A stretch of DNA of 64,000 nucleotides from contig PNKZ01000019.1 in the NCBI GenBank assembly GCA_013822735.1, positions 1 through 64,000 on the forward strand. Direction: 5' to 3'. A program made the translations under genes and the position numbers. Shown here in pieces: positions 9,301 through 17,616 of the stretch (positions are counted from its first letter, which is position 1; every line of letters starts with the position of its first letter). The DNA comes from Pirellula sp. GTDB lineage: Bacteria; Planctomycetota; Planctomycetia; Pirellulales; PNKZ01. Under the pieces are notes generated by a model. The model did no database searches and was not told the DNA's origin. It saw only the letters and a program-made list of their open reading frames with translations.

Positions 9301-12300
9301 TTACTCCGGACGACGTTTCATGAATTGCTGACTGGTGACGACGGCTTCAACAAGGCCGGAGAACTTGTAGCTGTTCTGCGTGAGTGAGTTATTCATCCGC
9401 TCGAGCAGCGCGTGATCGCCGGGAAGCACCGCGCGACCAAGAGCGTAACCAAGCAATTTGCGGTTGAAATGAGCGAAGACTTCGTCCCGATGCTCGACCA
9501 GATACTCCTTCAATCCGACGACGCCGTTCAACTGCACGCCGTCGTGCGTCGTCTCGCTACTGACAATCGGGTCACCACTACGGTCGGCAGTGCGACGGCG
9601 GCCGATCGGATCGAAACCTTCCAGAGCAATACCGAACGGATCGATGCGGGCATGGCACGCTGCGCAAGCGTCGTCGGCTCGATGACGCGCGAGTTGTTCG
9701 CGAATCGACAATCCCGATGCATCCTGCTCATCTTCCGAGATCTGTCCCGCGTTGGCCGGCGGCGGAGGAACGCGACGCCCGAGCAACTGCTCGACAATCC
9801 AGACGCCGCGCTGCACCGGGCTCGTTCGCAAGGGGACCGAAGTCTTTGTGAGAAACAGCGCCATGGTCGGCAGGCCGCCGCGCCCGGACGGCAATGCAAC
9901 CCGCTCGAAGCCGGTCGGCTCCCTTTCCAGACCGTAGAGTTGTGCCAGGTCGCCGTTTGCGAAGGTGTAGTCCGCATCGATGAGCGCGGTGAGCGGCTGG
10001 TCGTTTTGGATGAGATCCGTCAGGAAAAGGGTGACCTCTTCGAGCATTGCATTTCGTAGAGCAGGTGTGAATTCGCTGAAACGCTTTTCATCGGGCCCGG
10101 TGAAGTTGCCGAAGTCGCCAAAGCCCCACAGTTGCGCGGCAAAGTCGGTCGCTAACGACGCTGCGCGCGGGTCTTTCAGCATGCGTTTCGCCTGATCGGC
10201 GAGAATCACCGGATCACGCAGCTTGTCGGCCGCGGCAAGTTCAAGCAGTTCGTCATCAGGTATGCTTGCCCAGAGAAAAAACGAGAGCCGCGTGGCGAGT
10301 GCATACGAGCCAAGCGGCAGCGGTGCTTGGGGATTGTTTGCACAGACGACAAACGTGTCCGCCTCGCGACCGCGATACAAAAAGTCGCGCGATAACAGCA
10401 CCGTCAGAAGCGGTACTTTGATCGCACTGTCGAAGCTCACGCCCTGCGCTGAGGCATCGCGGTAAAGTTTCAAGAGGTTTGTCGTCTCAACCTCTCTTAC
10501 CGGACGACGCCACGCCTTCGTCGCAAACGCACTGAGCCACTCGCGCGCCTTGCTTTCGACGGCGTCGTTCGCGGCCGGCTGCGCGAGGGCGACGAGGCGG
10601 TCCTCCATCACCCGCAGCTCCGCGAGGTCTTCGGGCGTCGCATTCCGCCGCACTTCGGCAACGGTGTAGTAGTAGGGGGCGTTGGGTTCGGCTTTATCGG
10701 CGGTATGGTCAGGCCATGGGCCGCCGACGGCTTCGAGGCTCGTTCGCGTCCAGTCGGCGAAGATGTTGCGCTCGGCGTTGAGGCCGAGCTTGGTCTGCAA
10801 CGCCTCGGAGACATTGCGTTTGCGCAGCAATTGACTGCGCTCTCGGTTCGGATCGGCCTGTGTTTGGCCCGCGGGAGCTTTGCCGCCGAAAACGAAGCGC
10901 CCCGGAACGAAACTTTGTGAAGCCGGCTTCTCCTTGAGCACGAGTGCCTGCACGCTCGCGAACTTGGTGCGGTTTTTGTCCAGCCGGAAGTCCACCTCGA
11001 ACACGACGGCGTTCTCCGGCACGGCAAGTTTCAGCGCACCCGGCGGACGCTGGCCCACGGCGTCGGCTTCAAGCTTCGGCATATTCGCGCCGTCGAGCCC
11101 CCACGGAAACGGACGGCCGCTGTTCGCTCCGACGATCTTCACCACATCCTGCCACGGTTTGGCACTGCCATCTTTGAAAATAAATCGACCGTTGTGCCAC
11201 AGACCATACTCATCGACGGCACCGTCACCCGCATCGGTGAGAATAAGGAACAGCTCCTTCGCGTCGCCGAGGTCGATGCGGAAAGGCCAGCGGCCCTCGT
11301 CTTTCGCCGCCGCCAGCACCTCCTCCTTGGCCTCGCGAAAGCTGATTTCGTACGGCGGTGCGAAGTCGCCTTTGTTCTCTGCGAGTGCCGTGCCGCGCTT
11401 GTCGGTCGGAATGGCGACGCAAGTCGCGCGCAGTTTCGCGTCGCTCACATCGGCCGGAATCGCACGCCAAGCCTGGGCCCAATCCGCAAAAGGGGACTTC
11501 GTCTCGTCGTCATTCAAAATACGCGTCCACTTTTCCAACGCGACCGGCGCAAGCTTTTCATCCGGCTCTTTGCGGCCATGTGTCGCGCGCCACGCCGCTT
11601 CGAGATAGACTGCGTCGCTGAAACCAAGCCGCGCCTGCAGATCATCACGGTGAAGTCGTCCCCACTTCTGTTGTTGCATCACGTACCAGTCGATGATGTC
11701 GTCGGTCGCTTCTTTGATCGCCGCCTTCCGATCATCCACCGCTTCACGCGGCATCGAACGCCACACCAACCCGTCATGCGGCGACACGCGCAGATACTTC
11801 AGCGCGCCCTTCGCCGCCTCGATATACTTCTCAAACTGCGCCGCGTTCATGCCCTGCGCTTCGCCGACGTTGGCAAAGCCCTCGCCCGCGCCTCCCTCGT
11901 TCGGCAGGAACTCGCCCGCTTGAGTCACCATCGCTCCGCTCAAGTCGCGGATCACATTGCGGTATTCATTCCGCGTCAGTCGGGGCATCACCACCAAGCC
12001 CGGGTCGCCTTCCTGTGCGGCGGCGACGGCGTTCATTTCGGCTTTGAGCCACGTTAGCAACTGTTCGCGTTCCGCGGGGCTGAGGCTGCTCTCGGCGTCG
12101 CTCGGCGGCATCGCACCGGTCGAAACAGCTTCAACTACGCGTGTCAGCAACCTAAAGTCCGACCGCAACGCGTGCGGCTGGGCGACGACTTGGTTCAGGT
12201 TCAGTTCCGCCTCGGCCTGATCGGCGTTGTGGCAAGCAGTGCAGTGCGTCCGCAGCAACGCGACCGGCTCGGCGGCCGCTGCGTAAGCGCTCAACGATAG

Positions 12301-12324
12301 CCAGACGAAGGCGGCGCGCATCAT
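9301..12324 (-). CDS. DUF1592-family diheme secreted protein, enlarged
   Basis: A 1007-residue relative of the protein at 113-2929, with a leader (about residues 1-18), first heme motif C28-x-x-C31-H32, DUF1587, then DUF1595, DUF1592, DUF1588 (second motif CAACH followed by ARIDPFGIALEGF) and DUF1585 at the end. Between DUF1587 and DUF1595 is an insertion of roughly 400 residues, rich in Trp and charged residues, unlike that of the other DUF1592 protein in this window. The ATG at 12324 was preferred because it starts the leader and overlaps the previous stop as ATGA (12321-12324). It is followed after 3 bases by a DUF1552 gene, its normal partner. Confidence 0.93.
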   Translation of the reverse strand: MMRAAFVWLSLSAYAAAAEPVALLRTHCTACHNADQAEAELNLNQVVAQPHALRSDFRLLTRVVEAVSTGAMPPSDAESSLSPAEREQLLTWLKAEMNAVAAAQEGDPGLVVMPRLTRNEYRNVIRDLSGAMVTQAGEFLPNEGGAGEGFANVGEAQGMNAAQFEKYIEAAKGALKYLRVSPHDGLVWRSMPREAVDDRKAAIKEATDDIIDWYVMQQQKWGRLHRDDLQARLGFSDAVYLEAAWRATHGRKEPDEKLAPVALEKWTRILNDDETKSPFADWAQAWRAIPADVSDAKLRATCVAIPTDKRGTALAENKGDFAPPYEISFREAKEEVLAAAKDEGRWPFRIDLGDAKELFLILTDAGDGAVDEYGLWHNGRFIFKDGSAKPWQDVVKIVGANSGRPFPWGLDGANMPKLEADAVGQRPPGALKLAVPENAVVFEVDFRLDKNRTKFASVQALVLKEKPASQSFVPGRFVFGGKAPAGQTQADPNRERSQLLRKRNVSEALQTKLGLNAERNIFADWTRTSLEAVGGPWPDHTADKAEPNAPYYYTVAEVRRNATPEDLAELRVMEDRLVALAQPAANDAVESKAREWLSAFATKAWRRPVREVETTNLLKLYRDASAQGVSFDSAIKVPLLTVLLSRDFLYRGREADTFVVCANNPQAPLPLGSYALATRLSFFLWASIPDDELLELAAADKLRDPVILADQAKRMLKDPRAASLATDFAAQLWGFGDFGNFTGPDEKRFSEFTPALRNAMLEEVTLFLTDLIQNDQPLTALIDADYTFANGDLAQLYGLEREPTGFERVALPSGRGGLPTMALFLTKTSVPLRTSPVQRGVWIVEQLLGRRVPPPPANAGQISEDEQDASGLSIREQLARHRADDACAACHARIDPFGIALEGFDPIGRRRTADRSGDPIVSSETTHDGVQLNGVVGLKEYLVEHRDEVFAHFNRKLLGYALGRAVLPGDHALLERMNNSLTQNSYKFSGLVEAVVTSQQFMKRRPE

Positions 12325-14222
12325 TTCGGCAACTCCGTCAAATCCATGAGAAACAGGCCGTAACCGACGCCGGCCTCGTCGCCTGCCTTTCCAATCTGAA
12401 AGGCCATCCAACGGCCGTCATCGCTGACGACGTAGTTCGTCGCCTTGTAACCGGGGAAGTCGAGAAACCGCGTTAGTCGCTGCGGGGCTTGCGTACCGTC
12501 GAACCAGATCCGCCAAGCGTCGGCCATCGCCCAGGGATTTTTCGGCGTACTCCGACCCCGTTCGACGAGCGTACTTCGGCCGTCCGGAAAGATGCCCTCC
12601 ACCTCTTCGTACAGATCAGGGCTGTCGGTGAAGTTGATTAGCTTGTTCGCGGCAATATCGAACAGGTAGCCGTCCGAGTTGTGGCCGTTCTCAACCAGAT
12701 ACGCCGTGACGGTGAGCAGTGTTCCGTCGGGAGTGAAGTTCTGCGTTTCGATCATCCGGGGCCGTCGGCCGGTCGGGAAGTCCTCGCTAGTCAGAATGAG
12801 CCGAGCATTGTGGATGCGTGGCTTACCGTCTTGGTATTCCAACTCGCCGAGTGAGATACCGGTTTGGCGAAACTTGCCTTCGATGTCGTGCGTCCACGCG
12901 ATTTGTAACTTGGTCCGCGAAACGGCCGGACCTTCGACCATCTGCACGCTGAGCGGCACCGGCGGTTTCGTACCGGACTTGTCGAGGACCCACGACATCG
13001 CGTGCTGCCGCGCCTCGGTGCGGGCCTTCTTATCCGTCATGTCGAACGTCTTGTCCGGTCCGGTGAGCAGGATGTCGCCGTTGCTCAGATACATCGCCCG
13101 GTTGAAGCCGTGATGCTTGAAATGCTGACTCAAGCAGCGGATCGCGCCGGTGGCCGTTTCATACTCCATCACGTCGCCAAACTGCTTACTGAGAAATAAG
13201 ATTCGTCGGCCGTCGTGCGAAAAGTCGGCCCGCTCGCCGTAGCGTGCGATTTGCCGAATGTGCGGCGGCAAATGATCGGCCGGATTGCCGAGCGACGAAG
13301 TTCCCGGTGATGCGACGGCCGCCGAGGAGGTGAGATATCCGGAGTCTTTCAGCCATTCTGCGGCGTGGCTGGGCCAGTGCGTGACAGGCGCGGCGGTCGA
13401 TCGTAAACCATACCCGTGGCCCCCGCGCGCGAAGACGTGCAACTCGGCCGGCACGCCGACTTTTTTTAATTCGCTCGCCAAAGCCAGCGAGTTTTGTACA
13501 GAGACGTGATCGTCGAACGCATGAACGAAGAACATCGGCGGGGCGTCCTTCGCGACGGCGATATACTCGCGCAGCTTCGCCTCGCCTTTTTCGATCAACC
13601 CGCCGGGATAGACCAGCATCGCAAAATTCGGTCGCCAAGGCACACTATCGATTGCATCCGTCAACTCATACGGACGTTGCTCGAAGAGCGCAGTGAGTCC
13701 CGCCGTCTCGCCGCCGGCCGAGAATCCACAGATGCCGATCCGCTGCGGATCGATCTGCCACTCGGCGGCCTTGCTGCGCACCAGACTCATCGCCCGTTGG
13801 GCGTCTTGCACGGCCGCGATCCAGCGTTTCTCCGGGTCGCGAAACGGCACGCGGTATTTCAAGACGATGCCGGTGACGCCGAGCGAGTTCAGCCATTCGG
13901 CGACCTCCGTCCCTTCGAGGTCGTAGGCGAGAATGTTGTGCCCGCCGCCGGGGCAAACAATGACGGCGGTCCCGTTGCTCTTTTCCGGCGCCGGGCGATA
14001 GACGGCAATCTGAGGCGTCGAGACGTTGCCGAGTTTGATGATCCGTCGACCGGCGATCAGCTTGTCTTCCGGCTTCGTCAGATCGGCTTCAGGCGGCAGT
14101 TCCTTCGTTTCACCCGGCGGCTTGCCTGGCCAAACGTCAAGCACGACCGGGTCCGTCGCAGCGACCGGGGCGGCGATAATCGCCGTTAATAGGAGGGAGC
14201 TAAAGAAGTACGCGAGACTCAC
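12321..14222 (-). CDS. Secreted alpha/beta hydrolase (acetyl-esterase type) fused to a TolB-like propeller
   Basis: Residues about 25-295 form an alpha/beta hydrolase of the BD-FAE/xylanase-associated esterase kind: oxyanion region PGGGHN, nucleophile elbow G166-F-S168-A-G170, a later Asp in FDDHVS and the catalytic His in GGHGYG. Residues about 320-633 are a separate repeat domain with phrases such as FSHDGRRILF, FTPDGTLLTV and VSDDGRWMAF, characteristic of TolB/WD40-like PD40 blades. An N-terminal leader of about 22 residues predicts export. The start is GTG at 14222, overlapping the upstream stop as GTGA. The likely role is de-esterification of a polysaccharide, with the propeller binding a partner or substrate; this is inference from the domains. 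Confidence 0.85.
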   Translation of the reverse strand: MSLAYFFSSLLLTAIIAAPVAATDPVVLDVWPGKPPGETKELPPEADLTKPEDKLIAGRRIIKLGNVSTPQIAVYRPAPEKSNGTAVIVCPGGGHNILAYDLEGTEVAEWLNSLGVTGIVLKYRVPFRDPEKRWIAAVQDAQRAMSLVRSKAAEWQIDPQRIGICGFSAGGETAGLTALFEQRPYELTDAIDSVPWRPNFAMLVYPGGLIEKGEAKLREYIAVAKDAPPMFFVHAFDDHVSVQNSLALASELKKVGVPAELHVFARGGHGYGLRSTAAPVTHWPSHAAEWLKDSGYLTSSAAVASPGTSSLGNPADHLPPHIRQIARYGERADFSHDGRRILFLSKQFGDVMEYETATGAIRCLSQHFKHHGFNRAMYLSNGDILLTGPDKTFDMTDKKARTEARQHAMSWVLDKSGTKPPVPLSVQMVEGPAVSRTKLQIAWTHDIEGKFRQTGISLGELEYQDGKPRIHNARLILTSEDFPTGRRPRMIETQNFTPDGTLLTVTAYLVENGHNSDGYLFDIAANKLINFTDSPDLYEEVEGIFPDGRSTLVERGRSTPKNPWAMADAWRIWFDGTQAPQRLTRFLDFPGYKATNYVVSDDGRWMAFQIGKAGDEAGVGYGLFLMDLTELPK

Positions 14223-15205
14223 TTCACTTCTCCTAGAACGACGCGATTAATGCCGTTGGCCGATAGCGATGGCGAGTCGGTCCACGACTTTCCATCCGCA
14301 GAGAAAGCCATCTTGCCCGGCCACGAGGAGGCGATGAAACGAATGCCGTCGCTCCATTTCACACTACCGCGCGATGGGGCGAACTCGGTCTTCGCCCACG
14401 CAACGCCGTCGGTCGAGCGGTACACACCCTGGCCGCTGCCGACGAGAAACGCCTCGCCGGTCCAAACCAGCCAACCCAGCTTGACGTCAGCATCGACGAC
14501 GACCGACTCCCACTGCAGGCCGTCGGCCGATGAGATCAGATCGGCATCGCCTGGAGACGTGAGCATCAAGAACTTGCCGGCTCCGAAGACGATCGTGCCC
14601 TGGCCGGGCAGGTCGGTCCGCTCGCCGACGATCGTTTCGCCGTCTTTCGACGTGATCGACCACGAGATCGGCTTGGCCGTACCGTCCGTCGCTTTTTGTT
14701 GTCCGTTTCCTACGAAGACGAACAAACCGTTGCCGAACGCGCCGTGACGAAAGTGCGTCAGACCGCGGGCCGTGATCGCCGCTCCGTTCTTCCAAGTTTC
14801 GGCATCGCCCGACCACATCAGTTTTCCACTGGGATAGGACGACGTCCCGACGATGAAACGATCGTTACCGTAGACGATAGGGTTAATGCGCCCCTTGGCC
14901 TTGTAGGTTTCCTTCCATTCACGACCGTCGTCCGAGACAAGGATGTGGCCTGCCCCGGTCGCGCCGCCTCCGCCGCCTCCGACCACGACGAAACGGTTCT
15001 GCGCGAAGACCGCGCTCATCAGGTTGTTGCCGTCGTCTCCGCCGGGCTGCGCCCACTCGGCGGTGATCTCCCACTTCAAGCCGTCGGTCGAGACCATCCG
15101 TCGACCGCCATAGCCGACGGCAACCCAGCGCTCTTCGGCGCGGGAGAAGTTCGGCCATGCCGCTCCTACGATCGTCAGCAAGAATAGGGTCCAGGCAACC
15201 TTCAT
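14219..15205 (-). CDS. Secreted seven-motif beta-propeller (BNR/sialidase-like)
   Basis: The 328-residue protein has a Sec leader (about residues 1-23) and then seven regularly spaced Asp-box-like motifs of the form S-x-D-G-x-x-W (STDGLKW, SDDGREW, SGDAETW, SKDGETI, SADGLQW, STDGVAW, SADGKSW), one per predicted blade, so a seven-bladed propeller is expected. I see no sialidase catalytic Arg triad or Tyr/Glu pair that would let me call an enzyme; a binding role is as likely. It lies in the middle of the secreted-protein operon, 24 bases after the upstream DUF1552 gene, with GTGA overlap into the esterase-propeller gene. Confidence 0.8.
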   Translation of the reverse strand: MKVAWTLFLLTIVGAAWPNFSRAEERWVAVGYGGRRMVSTDGLKWEITAEWAQPGGDDGNNLMSAVFAQNRFVVVGGGGGGATGAGHILVSDDGREWKETYKAKGRINPIVYGNDRFIVGTSSYPSGKLMWSGDAETWKNGAAITARGLTHFRHGAFGNGLFVFVGNGQQKATDGTAKPISWSITSKDGETIVGERTDLPGQGTIVFGAGKFLMLTSPGDADLISSADGLQWESVVVDADVKLGWLVWTGEAFLVGSGQGVYRSTDGVAWAKTEFAPSRGSVKWSDGIRFIASSWPGKMAFSADGKSWTDSPSLSANGINRVVLGEVK

Positions 15206-15229
15206 GTTTCTCAGTCCTAATGAATTCGA

Positions 15230-16522
15230 CTAGAGTTCGGTCAAAACACCGGTACTGTCGGCGAAACGATTGACTCCGGCCTGCGACTGTTGCAGCAACG
15301 TGAGCCAAAGATCGGCCAGCGGTCGCTTCCCTTCGTAGTGCAGATGACGGCCCGGCGAGATGCTGCCGCCGGCGCGACCTGCCAGTAATACTTGCAAATC
15401 GGTATAATTGTGTGAGTCGCCGTCGCTGAGGCCGCTGCCCATCGCGACACAACAGGCGTCGAGCAGCGTTCCTTCCCCTTCGTGGATCGTGGCCAATCGT
15501 TCGACCACGTACGCGAAGAAGTCGACGTGAAAGCGATCGATCTTGGTCAGGGCCGCTTTGGCGTCGTCTCCCTTGGTGTGCGTCAGCACATGATGATTCT
15601 GAGGCTTGTCGAACAGACCGTGATACATCCGCGGCGAGTCCCAGCGCTCGGGATCGATGACGAGCGTCGCCACGCGCGTTGCATCGTGTTGAAAGGCCAG
15701 CACGACCAAGTCGGCCATCAGGCGCAGATAATCTCCTCGACGTTCGGGTGTTCCCAGAGGCTCCGCCATTTGCTGCGGTGCGTGACGCCGAGCCGAACTC
15801 TCGGCCATTTCGATCCGGCGCTCGGCGGTACGCACGCTATTCAGATACTCGTCCAGCTTCGCTTGATCGTCTCGCCCGAGCTTTTTGCGTAGCGACTGGG
15901 CATCGGCCAGCACCACGTCGAGCACGCTGCGCGTTGGTTCGACTTGTGACTTGCCGAACAGCCGTTGAAACACGGACCGGGGGTTCTTTTCGACATTGGC
16001 CGCGTAGCCCGGTCCATACCACGAAATGCATTCGAAGTACTTCGTTTCCTTGTTGTCGGCGAAGTCGTTGCAACTTAGTTCGAGCGACGGCAAACGTGTA
16101 TCGCCACCCAGCCGCCGTGCGAGCAGCTGGTCGAGTGTGACGTTCGTCGGAAAACCGCCGTCGAGCGTTTCGCTCGGCGGAGAACTTGTCAGCCAACAAG
16201 CGCCACACTGAGCGTGGACGCCCGTGCCGGCGACGAACTGTCGATCCAGCCCGGTGACGAGCGTCACCTGCTCGCGAACCTTGGCCAACGGTTCGAGAGC
16301 GGGCGTTAGCTCCCAATCGCGGCCGGTCTGTTGCGGCACAAACGTCGCTTGACGGTATCCGTTCGGCGTGTAGATAAAAGCATATCGCCGCGGCGGCGTC
16401 GACGGCGCCGTCGTGAATGCTCGACCCAAGCGCAACGACTCCAGCCATGGCAGCGCCAACGTAACACCTAATCCACGAAGCCAATTGCGGCGTGATAATG
16501 CAGCGGGACCGATGTGATTCAT
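15230..16522 (-). CDS. DUF1552 family protein, twin-arginine exported
   Basis: A second DUF1552 protein (430 residues) with twin-arginine leader (LSRRNWLRG, hydrophobic to about residue 34), an early YAFIYTPNGY stretch, a central LRKKLGRDDQAKLDEYLNS helix and the C-terminal CCVAMGSGLSDGDSHNYTDL signature. Unlike the copy at 7945-9297 it is not directly preceded by a DUF1592 gene; instead a 110-residue unknown gene ends two bases before its ATG. The two DUF1552 paralogues in one cluster may pair with different DUF1592 proteins. Function unknown. Confidence 0.93.
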   Translation of the reverse strand: MNHIGPAALSRRNWLRGLGVTLALPWLESLRLGRAFTTAPSTPPRRYAFIYTPNGYRQATFVPQQTGRDWELTPALEPLAKVREQVTLVTGLDRQFVAGTGVHAQCGACWLTSSPPSETLDGGFPTNVTLDQLLARRLGGDTRLPSLELSCNDFADNKETKYFECISWYGPGYAANVEKNPRSVFQRLFGKSQVEPTRSVLDVVLADAQSLRKKLGRDDQAKLDEYLNSVRTAERRIEMAESSARRHAPQQMAEPLGTPERRGDYLRLMADLVVLAFQHDATRVATLVIDPERWDSPRMYHGLFDKPQNHHVLTHTKGDDAKAALTKIDRFHVDFFAYVVERLATIHEGEGTLLDACCVAMGSGLSDGDSHNYTDLQVLLAGRAGGSISPGRHLHYEGKRPLADLWLTLLQQSQAGVNRFADSTGVLTEL

Positions 16523-16524
16523 GG

Positions 16525-16857
16525 TTACGGCACCTCGAACATCAGTTCGGCTACTTCTGACTTCGCAGCAACCTGAAACGTGGATAAAAGGGCCCGCGAG
16601 ACTTCCCGGTACTCCGGCGGCTCGACAAAGCGCGGAATCAAAGGACGGAACTCTGACGACGGAATTTTCACGTGCCGCGAAACGTCCGGCGATTTTTCTG
16701 CTTCATCGCCGTCGACCGCTCGCCCGAAGTTGCCGCCGAAAGTCCGACTAGGCGGCTGGACGGCCAACATGGTGCGCAACGGGGCACGCCGGTTAGAACG
16801 AAAACGCGCGGGAGCGAGACGGTTAGCCGTCAGTGAGTGGGGGGCGGGATTGGGCAT
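16525..16857 (-). CDS. Small unknown protein at the head of the minus-strand operon
   Basis: This 110-residue reading frame has no family I recognise, no leader and a basic N-terminal half; the C-terminal part (about residues 70-110) is more protein-like, ending VAELMFEVP. Two contextual facts argue that it is real. Its TAA stops 2 bases before the ATG of the DUF1552 gene. Its ATG lies exactly 8 bases after the element GCGTGGGATT-N8-AGCGGCTAAT, the same element and spacing seen before the divergent sigma factor gene. It could be a leader peptide gene, a regulator, or a remnant of a larger DUF1592-type partner. If it is not translated, the region is the 5' leader of the operon. Confidence 0.5.
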   Translation of the reverse strand: MPNPAPHSLTANRLAPARFRSNRRAPLRTMLAVQPPSRTFGGNFGRAVDGDEAEKSPDVSRHVKIPSSEFRPLIPRFVEPPEYREVSRALLSTFQVAAKSEVAELMFEVP

Positions 16858-16865
16858 CGGATATA

Positions 16866-16893
16866 ATTAGCCGCTTAAGAAGAAATCCCACGC
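16866..16893 (-). promoter_or_regulatory. Divergent element copy 1 (candidate ECF promoter)
   Basis: Read on the minus strand this is GCGTGGGATT, eight bases, then AGCGGCTAAT, followed by eight bases and the ATG at 16857. The same two ten-base blocks at the same spacing occur in opposite orientation at 17044-17071. The layout fits a -35-like (GTGGGA) and -10-like (GCTAAT) pair of an ECF sigma factor; transcription would then begin close to the ATG and give a nearly leaderless mRNA. An activator or repressor operator is the alternative. Confidence 0.7.
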
Positions 16894-17043
16894 TAATAAC
16901 TCGAATTCACTAATTATTGCGGCACAGTCGTGAAGCCAACCCTAAACCACATCACCACCGGACGCCGCGCTCGTTATCAATGTCTTAAAGGTGTGTGCAT
17001 GTAAAAGTTCACTGCCGGTTCGGAGGTGGAGATTCTATTTTCC

Positions 17044-17071
17044 GCGTGGGATTCGGCTTCGAGCGGCTAAT
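17044..17071 (+). promoter_or_regulatory. Divergent element copy 2 (candidate ECF promoter)
   Basis: Plus-strand copy of the element at 16866-16893: GCGTGGGATT, eight unrelated bases, AGCGGCTAAT, then exactly eight bases to the ATG of the ECF sigma factor gene at 17080. Conservation of both blocks and all spacings, with different bases in between, indicates selection. The simplest reading is autoregulation of the sigma factor together with control of the opposite operon. Confidence 0.7.
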
Positions 17072-17079
17072 ACCAGGAA

Positions 17080-17616
17080 ATGAACGACGCCATCCAGCCT
17101 CCGCCCCCTTCGGCTGACTTTCTCGCGCAGGTGACCCAAGCGCAGCGGTCCATGTACGCCTTCATTCTGTCGCTAGTTTGGCGACCGGCCGATGCCGACG
17201 ACGTTCTGCAAGAAACCAACCTAGTTCTGTGGCGCAAAGCGGCCGAGTTCGATGCACGACAGAACTTTATGCCCTGGGCACTGCGGATCGCTCAGCTCCA
17301 AGCCATGGCGCACTTCAAGAAACAACGTCGTCGACCGCTGCTCGACGACGGACTCCTTAGTCGGCTGGCCGAAGAATCGATCGCCGAGCAAGATGAGATC
17401 AACGTCCGCCGGCAAGCTCTCTCGTCTTGCTTGCAGAAATTGTCTGAAGACCATCGGACTTTGATTGCGAAGCGTTACGAACCGGAGGCGTCGGTCAATG
17501 AGATGGCGTCCGAACGCGGCATAAGTCCCAAATCCCTATCCGAAAAGCTGCGACGAATTCGCGCCTTGCTCTTGGAATGCGTCGATCGGACCGTTGCGGT
17601 GGAGATGCGAGAATGA
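17080..17616 (+). CDS. ECF sigma factor, Rhodopirellula/Verrucomicrobium type
   Basis: A 178-residue sigma-70 family factor with only the two ECF domains. Region 2 (about residues 13-84) holds DADDVLQETNLVLWRK and FMPWALRIAQ; region 4 (about 110-165) is a helix-turn-helix with LSEDHRTLIAKRYEP and GISPKSLSEKLRRIR. The 17-residue N-terminus is Pro-rich. The gene overlaps the following FecR-type gene by ATGA (17613-17616), the classic sigma/anti-sigma coupling. It faces the ten-gene secreted-protein operon across a spacer with duplicated 28-base elements, which makes that operon its probable regulon. Confidence 0.93.
   Translation: MNDAIQPPPPSADFLAQVTQAQRSMYAFILSLVWRPADADDVLQETNLVLWRKAAEFDARQNFMPWALRIAQLQAMAHFKKQRRRPLLDDGLLSRLAEESIAEQDEINVRRQALSSCLQKLSEDHRTLIAKRYEPEASVNEMASERGISPKSLSEKLRRIRALLLECVDRTVAVEMRE

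Noticed and set aside
14219-15205. True sialidase
   Set aside because: Seven Asp-box-like motifs are present, but I could not find the catalytic Arg triad or Tyr/Glu pair; left as a beta-propeller.
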